Shown here: positions 8,300 through 16,393 of the stretch, piece after piece
Position numbering within the stretch: the first letter of the stretch is position 1
Layout: each line of letters opens with the position of its first letter
Source of the DNA: Halopseudomonas litoralis
Lineage (GTDB): Bacteria; Pseudomonadota; Gammaproteobacteria; Pseudomonadales; Pseudomonadaceae
Direction: 5' to 3'
Assembly (NCBI RefSeq): GCF_900105005.1
Contig: NZ_LT629748.1
Span: 3,472,001 to 3,536,000, forward strand
DNA: 64,000 bases
Position numbers and translations under genes: made by a program
The notes under the pieces: generated by a model
The model's input: only the letters and a program-made list of their open reading frames with translations
Told to the model about the DNA's origin: nothing
Database searches by the model: none

Positions 8300-9489
8300 G
8301 GAAGGTCTGAAAAAGACTTCCTGAAAAGGTAAAATGCGTCAGCGCCATTTTCGAGACCACCGCATGAAACAGATGAGCTTTGCAGACGCCGAATACGCTG
8401 GTAAACGTAAGCAGACCCGCCGTGAGCGCTTTCTGCTGGAAATGGATCAAGTGGTTCCCTGGAAGCCATTGCTGGCGCTGATCGAGCCGCACTATCCCAA
8501 GGGCGAAGGTGGTCGACCTGCTTACCCGCTCGACGCGATGCTGCGAGTTCATCTGATGCAGAACTGGTTTGGGTACAGCGATCCAGCGATGGAAGAAGCG
8601 CTGTATGAAACCACCATCTTGCGACTCTTCGCGGGCCTTCAACTTGATCGCATTCCGGATGAAACCACTATTCTCAAATTCCGTCGGCTGCTGGAACGCT
8701 ACGGCCTGTCCACGGCGTTGTTCGAAGTGGTCAATCGTTACCTGGGTGAGCACGGGCTAATGCTGCGCCACGGCACCGTGGTCGATGCAACCATCATTCA
8801 TGCACCCAGTTCGACCAAGAACAAAGAAGGTAAGCGCGATCCCGAGATGCATCAGACCAAGAAGGGTAACCAGTATTATTTTGGCATGAAGGCCCACATT
8901 GGCGTTGATGCTGAGTCAGGGCTGGTTCACAGTCTCGTGGGGACGGCGGCCAATGCGGGCGATGTTACTCAGGTAGACAAGCTTCTGCATGGCGAAGAAA
9001 CCCATGTATGCGGTGACGCCGGCTATACCGGCGTTCAGAAACGGGATGAACACAAAGGGCGCAAGCAGGTGGTCTGGTCGATTGCGATGCGCCCAGGCAA
9101 GCTCAAGACATTGAGCAAAACCAAGCTGATCGAGAAAGGCTTGCGCCGAATCGAGCGGGCCAAAGCCAGTACACGAGCCAAGGTCGAGCATCCGTTTCGA
9201 GTGATCAAATGCCAGTTCGGATTCACCAAGGTGCGCTACAAGGGCCTGGCGAAGAACACGGCCCAGTTGCATACCTTGTTCGCCCTGGCCAACCTATGGA
9301 TGGCCCGAAAACAGCTGTTAAGTGCAGGATAAATCCGCCCGGAGTACTGGGTACAGCGGCCTGGATGGCCGAAAAGGGGCTGCAACGCGCTGAAAACGCG
9401 ACTGAGGGCGATGAAATCGTTCCTGAAATGTTTTTTTTGTGAGTCGAGGTCATAATCGCCGCCCATATGGCCGGTATTTCAGACCTTCC
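8300..9489 (+). mobile_element. Complete IS5-family insertion sequence, 1190 bp
   Basis: The ends are exact 13-bp inverted repeats, GGAAGGTCTGAAA at 8300-8312 and its complement at 9477-9489, and both outer sides carry TTAG. A single intact transposase fills the element. The length of 1190 bp, the GGAAGG ends and the TTAG duplication fit the IS5 group of the IS5 family. Perfect ends, intact duplication and an unbroken gene point to a recent, probably still active insertion. It split a type IV pilin gene on the opposite strand. Confidence 0.95.
8364..9332 (+). CDS. IS5-family DDE transposase
   Basis: The protein is 322 residues from the ATG at 8364 (an in-frame ATG at 8334 lacks support). The catalytic triad is visible: Asp141 in GTVVDATII, Asp218 in VCGDAGYTG and Glu275 in KVEHPFRVIK, the last being the Y/H-x-R-E-type region of the family. 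The N-terminal part contains the RPAYPLDAMLRVHLMQNWFG and IPDETTILKFR segments typical of the IS5 N-terminal domain. No frameshift or stop interrupts it, so it should be functional. Confidence 0.95.
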   Translation: MKQMSFADAEYAGKRKQTRRERFLLEMDQVVPWKPLLALIEPHYPKGEGGRPAYPLDAMLRVHLMQNWFGYSDPAMEEALYETTILRLFAGLQLDRIPDETTILKFRRLLERYGLSTALFEVVNRYLGEHGLMLRHGTVVDATIIHAPSSTKNKEGKRDPEMHQTKKGNQYYFGMKAHIGVDAESGLVHSLVGTAANAGDVTQVDKLLHGEETHVCGDAGYTGVQKRDEHKGRKQVVWSIAMRPGKLKTLSKTKLIEKGLRRIERAKASTRAKVEHPFRVIKCQFGFTKVRYKGLAKNTAQLHTLFALANLWMARKQLLSAG

Positions 9490-9493
9490 TTAG
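9490..9493. repeat. Right target-site duplication TTAG
   Basis: This TTAG directly follows the right IS end and is identical to 8296-8299. Confidence 0.9.
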
Positions 9494-9855
9494 CAAGCGG
9501 ATCAGGTGTAAGTACAACTTCCGGTTGAGTGCTGCCACCTAAAGCTGCGCCCCGTTGCAGTAACTTTGCCGGTTCCATCAACAAACACTGTAGCCACATA
9601 TTGACTTAATTCATTGGCGGTTGCCGCCGTCGCTGTGCAAGAGGCATAGTCAGCGGCTGTATGATCCGCTGCTCCTTGGTTTATCTCTTGGACGCAAGTC
9701 CGGGCAGCACTCGCAGCGAATACTATCTCAGATATCTTAGCCTTATTCTTATAATCCTGATAAGCCGGCAACGCTATCGCCGCCAGAATCCCAATAATCA
9801 CCACCACGATCATCAGCTCAATAAGAGTAAAACCTTTCTGCATTTGAGCTTTCAT
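9490..9855 (-). pseudogene. 5' part of a type IV major-pilin-like gene, frameshifted and IS-interrupted
   Basis: The start [18 protein letters not shown] is a classical type IVa prepilin: short leader cleaved after Gly8, Phe at +1 of the mature protein, Glu at +5 (Glu13) and a hydrophobic N-terminal helix. The gene reads normally to about residue 102 (KVTATG). There the GGGG run (plus-strand CCCC, 9550-9553) puts it out of frame, so it stops at 9502 after 117 residues. Dropping one G restores [20 protein letters not shown], which runs straight across the IS junction into the fragment at 8211-8299. The restored product would be about 149 residues, the usual pilin length. It lacks pil assembly neighbours, so it is an orphan pilin. 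Confidence 0.88.
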
Positions 9856-10159
9856 TTCTCAACTCTATTGTTTGTAAGATAGCTGATCAGGAGCATCCGG
9901 ACGCCATGCACAACCTCGCCAAGTTGCATATAAAGGGTATAGGCTGCCCAGGGATGAAACCAAGAGGCTGATGTGGCTGGCCAAGGCGGCTTCATGCGGT
10001 CATCCCATCGCTGCGCAGCAGGTGGCGGCGCTGCATTCGCGGCAAAAGCCGGAGCAGGGCGAGTAGCGCACCGGTCCACGTTTGAGCCTGCGTCTGCCGC
10101 CGCTCGGCCAGGCATCGTCGCTCTGTCGGTATCAGGCTGGTTCGGCGGGCACTTTAGGT
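9856..10159. other. Intergenic DNA between the pilin remnant and the purE leader
   Basis: No gene is supported here. A minus-strand frame of 87 codons ends at 9852, overlapping the pilin start, but it shows no family features. The part next to the pilin presumably holds its promoter; two GG-N-GC pairs were examined for a sigma-54 site but both have the wrong spacing by one base. Confidence 0.4.
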
Positions 10160-10231
10160 TATAATTGCCCGTTTCCGGCCACCGGCCGATCTGTCCAATC
10201 TCGAGCCACGCCTATGCGTGGCTTTGTTTTT
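10160..10231 (+). promoter_or_regulatory. purE leader with promoter element and terminator-type hairpin (possible attenuator)
   Basis: A TATAAT hexamer (10160-10165) has a poor -35 partner. About 40 bases downstream lies AGCCACGC-CTAT-GCGTGGCT (10204-10223), followed at once by TTGTTTTTC, a textbook intrinsic terminator. It ends 20 bases before the purE ATG. The only gene upstream points the other way, so this terminator can only act on transcripts heading into purE. A purine- or translation-controlled attenuator is a reasonable inference; no known riboswitch fold was recognised. Confidence 0.5.
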
Positions 10232-10251
10232 CGTCATCAAGAGGCACGACA

Positions 10252-10743
10252 ATGACCGCACTGGTTGGCGTGATCATGGGCTCCAAGTCCGACTGGTCTA
10301 CCATGAGCCACACGGCAGACATGCTGGAGCAGTTGGGCATCCCCTTTGAAGTGAAGGTGGTCTCCGCACACCGCACTCCCGACCTGCTGTTCGACTATGC
10401 TGAACAGGCGGACGGTCGGGGCATCGAGGTGATCATTGCCGGTGCCGGTGGCGCAGCCCACCTGCCGGGTATGTGTGCGGCCAAGACCCACCTGCCGGTG
10501 CTGGGCGTGCCGGTGCAATCGTCCATGCTCTCGGGCGTCGACTCGTTGCTGTCCATCGTGCAGATGCCCGGCGGTGTGCCGGTGGGTACACTGTCGATCG
10601 GCAAGGCCGGTGCAATCAATGCGGCGTTGCTGTCAGCCAGCATTCTGGGCGCCAAACATCCGCAGTATCATCAGGCGTTGAAGGATTTCCGTACCCAGCA
10701 GACCGATACCGTGCTGGATAATCCGGACCCACGTCAGGCTTGA
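10252..10743 (+). CDS. purE: N5-carboxyaminoimidazole ribonucleotide mutase
   Basis: PurE converts N5-CAIR, made by PurK, to CAIR in purine synthesis. The 163-residue protein begins at ATG 10252 with [18 protein letters not shown], carrying the GSxSD phosphate-binding motif, and continues with SAHRTPD and the glycine-rich [11 protein letters not shown], all typical of class I PurE. The longer in-frame opening at 10165 runs through the leader hairpin and is not a likely start. purK begins 10 bases after its stop, so the two form an operon. Confidence 0.97.
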   Translation: MTALVGVIMGSKSDWSTMSHTADMLEQLGIPFEVKVVSAHRTPDLLFDYAEQADGRGIEVIIAGAGGAAHLPGMCAAKTHLPVLGVPVQSSMLSGVDSLLSIVQMPGGVPVGTLSIGKAGAINAALLSASILGAKHPQYHQALKDFRTQQTDTVLDNPDPRQA

Positions 10744-10753
10744 GGAAGCAATC

Positions 10754-11833
10754 ATGAAGATCGGCATCATCGGTGGTGGTCAACTCGGACGCATGCTGGC
10801 CCTGGCCGGCACGCCGCTGGGTCAGCAATTCGCCTTTCTCGATCCGGCACCCGACGCCTGCGCGGCGGCGCTGGGCGAACATCTGTGCGCCGCCTATGAC
10901 GACCGCGAGCAGCTGCGTCAGTTGGCGGAAGACGCCAATGTGGTGACCTTCGAGTTTGAAAGCGTCCCGGCCGAAACGGTGGCTTTCCTGGAGCAGTATG
11001 TGCCGGTATTCCCCAATGCCGAATCGCTGCGCATTGCCCGAGATCGCTGGTTCGAGAAGTCCATGTTTCTGGAACTGGGCATTCCCACTCCTGAATTCGC
11101 TGATATCCAGTCCCAGACCGATCTGGATGCGGCCGTCGAGCGAATCGGCCTGCCCGCCGTAATGAAAACCCGCACCCTGGGTTACGATGGTAAGGGCCAG
11201 AAACTGCTGCGCCAGCCGGAAGACGTGACTGGCGCCTTCGCCGAACTGGGCAATGTGCCCTGCATCCTGGAAGGCTTCGTGCCCTTCACCGGCGAAGTCT
11301 CATTGATTGCAGTACGCGGCCGCGATGGCGACACCTGCTTTTATCCATTGGTGCACAATACCCATGAGCAGGGCATCCTGCGTCTGTCAGTAGCCAGCAC
11401 TGCCCACCCACTGCAAATCCAGGCCGAGAACTATGCCGGCCGCGTGCTGGACAAGCTGAATTACGTCGGCGTGCTGGCTTTCGAGTTCTTCGAGGTGGAT
11501 GGCGGTCTCAAGGCCAACGAGATTGCCCCGCGTGTGCATAACTCTGGTCACTGGACCATCGAAGGCGCCGAGTGCAGCCAGTTCGAGAACCATCTGCGGG
11601 CCATTGCCGGATTGCCGCTGGGCGCCACCGACAAGATCGGTGAAAGCGCTATGCTCAATTTTATAGGTGAAGTCCCGCCGGTGGCCAAGGTCACGGCTAT
11701 TGCTGATTGCCACCTGCACCATTACGGCAAGGCCTTCAAACCCGGGCGCAAGGTCGGACACGCCACTCTGCGTTGCGCCGATGCGGCGGTGCTGCAATCA
11801 CGTATCGCCCAGGTCCAGGCCCTGATCGACTGA
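10754..11833 (+). CDS. purK: N5-carboxyaminoimidazole ribonucleotide synthase
   Basis: PurK uses ATP and bicarbonate to carboxylate AIR, feeding PurE. The 359-residue length and the ATP-grasp layout are normal: N-terminal GIIGGGQLGRMLALAG, the central KTRTLGYDGKGQ loop, FVPFTGEVSLIAVR, and NEIAPRVHNSGHWTIEG near the metal/ATP site. It is encoded directly behind purE with a good GAGGAAG binding site. A 7-bp inverted repeat (CCTGATC/GATCAGG) spans its stop codon but has no T-run. Confidence 0.97.
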   Translation: MKIGIIGGGQLGRMLALAGTPLGQQFAFLDPAPDACAAALGEHLCAAYDDREQLRQLAEDANVVTFEFESVPAETVAFLEQYVPVFPNAESLRIARDRWFEKSMFLELGIPTPEFADIQSQTDLDAAVERIGLPAVMKTRTLGYDGKGQKLLRQPEDVTGAFAELGNVPCILEGFVPFTGEVSLIAVRGRDGDTCFYPLVHNTHEQGILRLSVASTAHPLQIQAENYAGRVLDKLNYVGVLAFEFFEVDGGLKANEIAPRVHNSGHWTIEGAECSQFENHLRAIAGLPLGATDKIGESAMLNFIGEVPPVAKVTAIADCHLHHYGKAFKPGRKVGHATLRCADAAVLQSRIAQVQALID

Positions 11834-11861
11834 TCAGGGTCATGCCACATCGGAAAACTCC

Positions 11862-12389
11862 ATGTTGCGTCTGCTGATTACTCTGCTACTGCTTTGTCCC
11901 GCTCTGATTCTGGCCTCACCGCGAGAGGTGGACTGGCTCGACCTGCTGCCCGAAGAAGACTACCAGGCCATGCTCGACATGCCCGAAATCAGCCATGATT
12001 GGGGCGCCGAGGCCCCTGGTGACTTCTCCAGTAGTTTGCGCTCACCTGACCGCAACCTGCCCGAGGTCATGTACTCCACTCGCGTGGTCAATGAGATGGA
12101 CGGGCAGCATATCGAGCTGGGCGGCTATCCGGTCCCCCTGGAAACCGACGAGCAAGGCCGCTATATCAGTTTCTTCCTGGTGCCTTACCCCGGCGCCTGC
12201 ATCCATGTGCCTCCGCCCCCGCCGAACCAGATCGTTCTGGTTGACTATCCTGCCGGCATCGCCATCGCCGATATCTACCAGCCTTTGCTGCTGACCGGGG
12301 TATTGCAGATAGCGCAAACCAGCAATGAACTGGCTGATGCCAGCTATCGGCTACAGGCTGACAACGTGGAAAATTACCCTTACGAATAG
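11862..12389 (+). CDS. DUF3299-type exported protein
   Basis: The 175-residue product starts with a signal peptide (MLRLLITLLLLCPALILAS) and should be periplasmic. The core has ELGGYPVPLETDEQGRYISFFLVPYPGACIHVPPPPPNQIV, which matches my memory of the DUF3299 family. That family has no established enzyme activity; its single conserved Cys-His (CIHVPPPP) could bind metal or heme, which is speculation. It follows purK by 28 bases but is probably not functionally linked to purine synthesis. Confidence 0.75.
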   Translation: MLRLLITLLLLCPALILASPREVDWLDLLPEEDYQAMLDMPEISHDWGAEAPGDFSSSLRSPDRNLPEVMYSTRVVNEMDGQHIELGGYPVPLETDEQGRYISFFLVPYPGACIHVPPPPPNQIVLVDYPAGIAIADIYQPLLLTGVLQIAQTSNELADASYRLQADNVENYPYE

Positions 12390-12484
12390 TACTGGCTTTA
12401 TGCGATCGCCCACACGGGTGAGCGCTCTGAAATGGGGTTTACGTTAAGCTCACGGCTCTCAGCGAATCATGCATTGGAGGCAGG

Positions 12485-13414
12485 ATGGGCGTTCTAGGAG
12501 TGCTGGCACTGGTATTGCTGGCAGGTTGGTATGCCCGCAACTGGTTGCTTAGTCGGCAGGTGCCGCAACGACAACAGGTGCACATGGATGCCGAGGTCTA
12601 CCGTGCAGGCGAGGCCTTTGTTATTCGCCGCCGAGCTCAGAATCCGTCCTGTTCTGTTGTGGTCATGCACGGCTTTCTGGAAAACCCGCTGTATTTCACC
12701 CGTTATTACGATGACCCCGCTATCGAGCTGATCATGGTCACCTGTGCAGGCTATCATCTGCCACTTCGTGCACCGCTTTTTCAACAACCTCCCTGGAACG
12801 CCTCGGCAACCATGGCCACAGGGACTATCGCCAGCGATGCACAGGTATTGAATCTGGCCCTGGAGCACTTGATCAGCATGCCCAATGTGCGAGTGCATGG
12901 TCATTCCCGAGGCGGCGCCGTCACTCTCGAAGCAGCACGGCAGCGACCCGACCTGTTCGAATCGGTCGAAGTATTACTGGAGGCCCCCGTATTACCTCAG
13001 GGCCAGCCATATCGACCACCGTCTCGCATTGTCCATTGGCTGATGCCGCTGGTTCATCTACTATGGCAGCGCAAGCCGAGCAGGATGTTGTCCAGCCCCA
13101 TATGGGGCCCGTTGAATGATGCCGCCAAGCGCGAGTTGATCACGGCTATGCCGTTCAATCCACGGCGCAGCCAGGTGTTGATGACCAATGTCGAGGATAT
13201 CGGTGACTGGATGAACACCACCGGGCCGGATATCTATCGTCACGTCAAACGCGGAGCGGTGTTGGTACCCGGCAAGGATCGTGTACTGGACTGCAATGCC
13301 ATGTTGGACAGCGCCCGGCAGGCCGAGAACCTGCAGATAATTGAAGTGCCTGAGGGCAGTCACTTTGTATTGCTGGATAACCCTGAGGCAATACCACCGT
13401 TACTCCGGAACTGA
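12485..13414 (+). CDS. Alpha/beta hydrolase
   Basis: The protein has 309 residues with an N-terminal hydrophobic stretch (GVLGVLALVLLAGWYARNW), probably a membrane anchor. The oxyanion motif MHGFLENP is followed by the nucleophile elbow GHSRGG (Ser141). A late acid in PGKDRVLD and a histidine in GSHFVLLDNPE (about His293) complete the triad. Its substrate is not predictable. The ribosome binding site GGAGG is well placed. The trmO gene starts 4 bases after its stop. Confidence 0.8.
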   Translation: MGVLGVLALVLLAGWYARNWLLSRQVPQRQQVHMDAEVYRAGEAFVIRRRAQNPSCSVVVMHGFLENPLYFTRYYDDPAIELIMVTCAGYHLPLRAPLFQQPPWNASATMATGTIASDAQVLNLALEHLISMPNVRVHGHSRGGAVTLEAARQRPDLFESVEVLLEAPVLPQGQPYRPPSRIVHWLMPLVHLLWQRKPSRMLSSPIWGPLNDAAKRELITAMPFNPRRSQVLMTNVEDIGDWMNTTGPDIYRHVKRGAVLVPGKDRVLDCNAMLDSARQAENLQIIEVPEGSHFVLLDNPEAIPPLLRN

Positions 13415-13417
13415 TAC

Positions 13418-14107
13418 ATGTCCTATAGCTTCGAGCCGATTGGTCTGGTGCATTCCTGTTTTGCCGAGAAGTTCGCTATCCCCCGTCAGCCCCAGCTGGC
13501 ACCTGCCGCGCGCGGCGTGCTCGAGCTATTCCCTCCCTATGACAAACCCGAAGCAGTGGCCGGGTTGGAAGGTGTCAGCCATCTCTGGCTGCTATTCGTA
13601 TTTCACGCTGCCGCCTCAGGCGAACAACATCTGCGGGTACGGCCGCCAAGACTGGGCGGCAATCAGCGCATCGGCGTATTCGCCAGCCGCTCGACCCACA
13701 GGCCCAATCCCATTGGCCAATCCGTGGTCAGGCTGGACGGCATTGAGGATGGTCGTCTGCTGCTGTCCGGTATAGATCTGCTCGACGGCACGCCGATTCT
13801 GGATATCAAGCCCTATGTGCCCTATGCCGATGCCTTGTCTGATGCCAGCAATACCCTAGCCGAAGCGGCTCCCGCTCAGCTTGTGGTGGATTGGAGCGAG
13901 CCGGCTCTGCAGCAGGCGCGCGCGCAAGCGCTGCGTCTGCAACAGCCGGTCATTGAGCTGATAGAACAGTGCCTGGCACAGGACCCCAAGCCCGCCTATC
14001 AGCGGCCTGATACAAATCGGGAGTATGGTGTGCGCTTCTGGGATATCAATGTCCGCTGGCATTATCCACAGGCGGACCGTATTCGCGTGGTGGCCGTGGA
14101 GCAATGA
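13418..14107 (+). CDS. trmO: tRNA (N6-threonylcarbamoyladenosine(37)-N6)-methyltransferase TrmO
   Basis: TrmO (YaeB/TsaA, UPF0066) methylates t6A37 of threonine tRNA using S-adenosylmethionine. This 229-residue protein carries the family hallmarks: opening FEPIGLVHSCFAEKFAIPRQP, the central HLWLLFVFHA, FASRSTHRPNPIG and LLDGTPILDIKPYVPYAD. The C-terminal extension EYGVRFWDINVRWHY is also typical of bacterial TrmO. It is translationally close to both neighbours (3 and 1 spacer bases). TsaC, which acts earlier in t6A synthesis, is also encoded in this window. Confidence 0.93.
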   Translation: MSYSFEPIGLVHSCFAEKFAIPRQPQLAPAARGVLELFPPYDKPEAVAGLEGVSHLWLLFVFHAAASGEQHLRVRPPRLGGNQRIGVFASRSTHRPNPIGQSVVRLDGIEDGRLLLSGIDLLDGTPILDIKPYVPYADALSDASNTLAEAAPAQLVVDWSEPALQQARAQALRLQQPVIELIEQCLAQDPKPAYQRPDTNREYGVRFWDINVRWHYPQADRIRVVAVEQ

Positions 14108-14108
14108 C

Positions 14109-14474
14109 ATGATCGATCTGGGACATGTAACACTGATGCTGCTGGCCGCGCTGGCCGGCGCCTGGGTCTGGCGCGGCCTGGGGTTGCGGGATCAGGCGCT
14201 GCGTATGGTTCGTCAGCATTGCCAGCGCACCAGTGTGCAGCTTCTGGATGAGAGCATCGCGCTGAATCGCTTGCGCCTGGGCCGTGGTCGCCATGGCAGG
14301 CCGGGCATAATCCGACGTTACGGGTTCGAATTCACAGTAACCGGTGAGCGCCGCTATGCCGGCTTTATTGAATTGCACGGCAGCGCACTGCAGAAAATCG
14401 AGCTGGCGCCACACCCCTTTCCCGGAGAAGAACCAGAGCCACCGCCGCCCCGAAATAACGTGCATTACTTGTAA
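14109..14474 (+). CDS. DUF3301-type membrane-anchored protein
   Basis: This product of 121 residues starts at ATG 14109, one base after the trmO stop; a longer frame inside trmO is ignored. The first ~20 residues are a hydrophobic anchor (GHVTLMLLAALAGAWVWRG). The soluble part, with DQALRMVRQHCQRTSVQLLDESIALNRLRL and RRYGFEFTVTGERRYAGFIELHG, corresponds to the DUF3301 family as I recall it. Its function is unknown. It ends the trmO operon. Confidence 0.7.
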   Translation: MIDLGHVTLMLLAALAGAWVWRGLGLRDQALRMVRQHCQRTSVQLLDESIALNRLRLGRGRHGRPGIIRRYGFEFTVTGERRYAGFIELHGSALQKIELAPHPFPGEEPEPPPPRNNVHYL

Positions 14475-14511
14475 TAACCCGTTATCAAAATAAAGCCAGC
14501 TATTCCTTTTC

Positions 14512-14525
14512 GTTCCACGTGGAAC
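14512..14525. promoter_or_regulatory. parS site 1 (ParB binding)
   Basis: GTTCCACGTGGAAC is a perfect 14-bp palindrome identical to the core of pseudomonad parS. It sits in the intergenic gap before 14605, about 21 kb from oriC, and would be bound by the ParB encoded at 26465-27325. Confidence 0.9.
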
Positions 14526-14604
14526 ACAACATAGGGACTCCTCTTGCTTGCTGCGAACCCCGCCGGCGGATTAAGGTAGCGTTTTTATCCAGGGACCGGA
14601 ATAC

Positions 14605-14961
14605 ATGAACCGCTGTCTATTTCTGCTCATACTTCTGTGCATCAGCACTGCCGCACAGTCAGCGGCGTGCCTGATCGAATCCAATGACGATGCGTTACCG
14701 ATTCGTATGTGCCAGCAGAACATCAGTATCCCGCCACAGCTATTCACTGACAGTTTCTGTCAGCCGCAGATTGCCGAGCGCAGCTTTGATATCAGTTTCC
14801 TGGAGCAGTGTCCCGAGGGCGCCTATGGCATCTGCGATGACGCTCAGAGCGAAGGCGTCGGTTACCGGCAGGCCATACATTATTACAGCGAACCCGGCGA
14901 TAAGCCGGTGTTGAAGGCGTATTGCGAACAGTTCAGCCAAGGCCGGTGGCGTAGCCCCTGA
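14605..14961 (+). CDS. Small exported cysteine-rich protein of unknown function
   Basis: The 118-residue product starts with a signal peptide (MNRCLFLLILLCISTAAQSA). The mature part contains seven cysteines (ACLIES, RMCQQN, FCQPQ, QCPEG, ICDDA, AYCEQF and one near the cleavage site), so several disulfides are likely in the periplasm. No enzymatic motif is visible. It converges on the DUF192 gene with only 7 bases between them. Confidence 0.65.
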   Translation: MNRCLFLLILLCISTAAQSAACLIESNDDALPIRMCQQNISIPPQLFTDSFCQPQIAERSFDISFLEQCPEGAYGICDDAQSEGVGYRQAIHYYSEPGDKPVLKAYCEQFSQGRWRSP

Positions 14962-14968
14962 GTCTGGC

Positions 14969-15475
14969 TCAGTAGGCTGGCGGCGGCGTCAGGTTATGGT
15001 CGGCCAGATCCAGATGATCGCCGGGCTGCAGCCCCAGATCTTCGGCAGTCCCTGGAGAGACCTCTATGACAAAACGCAGCGGCTGATCGGCCTGGTAGAT
15101 GACACAGGGCGATGCGGTACAAGGCGGTACATCAGCAAATATCTGCAGCAGACGAGCATGCTCATCGACGAACAGCAGATCCAGCGACATCTGCATGTTA
15201 CGCATCCAGATCGCCGGGCGGGTGCCCTCGGGAAAATCGAACAGCATGCCCGTTCCCGGCGCCAACTCGGTACGCCCCATCAGCCCCTGACGGCGACTAT
15301 CCGGATCGGCGACCAGTTCCAGTTGGTATGATCGATCGCCGAGCGTGGCTTCTATAGTGTGCGCCTGCAGCGGAAAGGCAATCAGCAACCATAACGTGAG
15401 TGCATACCAGCAAGGACGCCCCTGGCTTTGTTGAGGTTGCATCGCGTACTGAGCTGCTGCGCCAGAGCCATCCAT
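14969..15475 (-). CDS. DUF192 family exported protein
   Basis: The 168-residue product has a hydrophobic export signal about 20 residues in (WYALTLWLLIAFPLQA) and then a DUF192 domain: SRRQGLMGRTELAPGTGMLFDFPEGTRPAIWMRNM...LDLLFVD and FVIEVSPGTAEDLGLQPGD. The family is widespread and small; its biochemical role is unknown. The ATG at 15475 overlaps the stop of the PilZ gene by one base, but an internal start at Met12 would put the signal peptide at the N terminus. Confidence 0.85.
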   Translation of the reverse strand: MDGSGAAAQYAMQPQQSQGRPCWYALTLWLLIAFPLQAHTIEATLGDRSYQLELVADPDSRRQGLMGRTELAPGTGMLFDFPEGTRPAIWMRNMQMSLDLLFVDEHARLLQIFADVPPCTASPCVIYQADQPLRFVIEVSPGTAEDLGLQPGDHLDLADHNLTPPPAY

Positions 15476-16335
15476 CAGAGTTTTTCCTTGAGCAAATTCT
15501 GATAAACCATGTTGGTCAGATATAGCCGGTCCGCTTCACTCAGGCGGATGAACTCCACTCCGGTGATCACCTGATCGCCATCCTGGCTGACAGCCCGCAC
15601 CAGCGCCGCAACATTGAGGTATACCTCGACTCCTCCCGGATTGATGCGAAACGCCAACTTCAATTCATCACCGGAGGCAGCGAAAGGCACAGTTGATACC
15701 ACCCGCGCGCCACCGGGGCTCAAATCCGCAATACGCGCCGCACTTTGCCCCTGCTCGCCCGTAACCATGCATACCAGATCAACCGACACCCGGGATGAGC
15801 TGCGAATACGCATGGTCTGCACCTCATCTGGCCAGGCCAGATGCAGATACGCAAAGGGCGCCAGACTGGATTTCAGCACCCGGGTGTTATAGGCCACTGC
15901 ATCCTTGCCGATGAAGCCCCGAGCCAGGAAGCGCTGACCTTCCTTGATGAAGACCAGACGGCCATTGAGCGTGGGTGCCGTGACCAGCAGACTGATCGGC
16001 GCATGGAAGCCGATCACCCGCACCTGATAGCGTTCGCTGTGGTTGGGGCTGAGCACTTGCAGCTGCAACATGTCGCCGGGTGCCAGCGACAGTTGCGACA
16101 GACTGACAGGAGCTTGGTCCTGTAACTCAGCTGTCGCCTCGGCACGGCGGTAAACTCCCTTGTCTATCAGCTTTTGCAACAGCGGGCCGCTGTCAATACG
16201 CTGGCTCTGGCGGAATAGAACCTTACCCTCGGCATCCAACAGATCCCACGGCAGCGGTGCACCAAGAACAAAATCATCAGAATCAAGCAGCTTCAGTAGC
16301 ACTCCAATCTCCGCAGAATCCCGAGAATCAGTCAA
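15475..16335 (-). CDS. YcgR-like c-di-GMP-binding protein with PilZ domain
   Basis: This protein of up to 286 residues has an N-terminal YcgR-like (PilZN) beta-barrel region and a C-terminal PilZ domain. The c-di-GMP contacts are present: RSSSR (Arg178, Arg182) and DLSPGG (Asp204, Ser206, Gly209). YcgR proteins link c-di-GMP to motility or envelope behaviour. The longest frame would start with TTG at 16335 without a clear binding site. A GTG at 16302 preceded by GCGGAG is an equally good candidate. Its 3' end overlaps the DUF192 start. Confidence 0.85.
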   Translation of the reverse strand: MTDSRDSAEIGVLLKLLDSDDFVLGAPLPWDLLDAEGKVLFRQSQRIDSGPLLQKLIDKGVYRRAEATAELQDQAPVSLSQLSLAPGDMLQLQVLSPNHSERYQVRVIGFHAPISLLVTAPTLNGRLVFIKEGQRFLARGFIGKDAVAYNTRVLKSSLAPFAYLHLAWPDEVQTMRIRSSSRVSVDLVCMVTGEQGQSAARIADLSPGGARVVSTVPFAASGDELKLAFRINPGGVEVYLNVAALVRAVSQDGDQVITGVEFIRLSEADRLYLTNMVYQNLLKEKL

Positions 16336-16393
16336 TCTAGCAGGCTGGCCATTACTGCGCCATTAAAGAAACGCCTCGCCTTGTGCCAATTTG

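Noticed and set aside
9502..9855. Complete 117-residue pilin as a functional gene
   Set aside because: The alternative frame after the GGGG run gives a pilin-like continuation that joins perfectly across the IS, so truncation by frameshift is the better reading.
9856..9990. Sigma-54 promoter for the pilin gene
   Set aside because: Two TGGC...TGC-like candidates exist on the minus strand but the GG-GC spacing is one base short in both.
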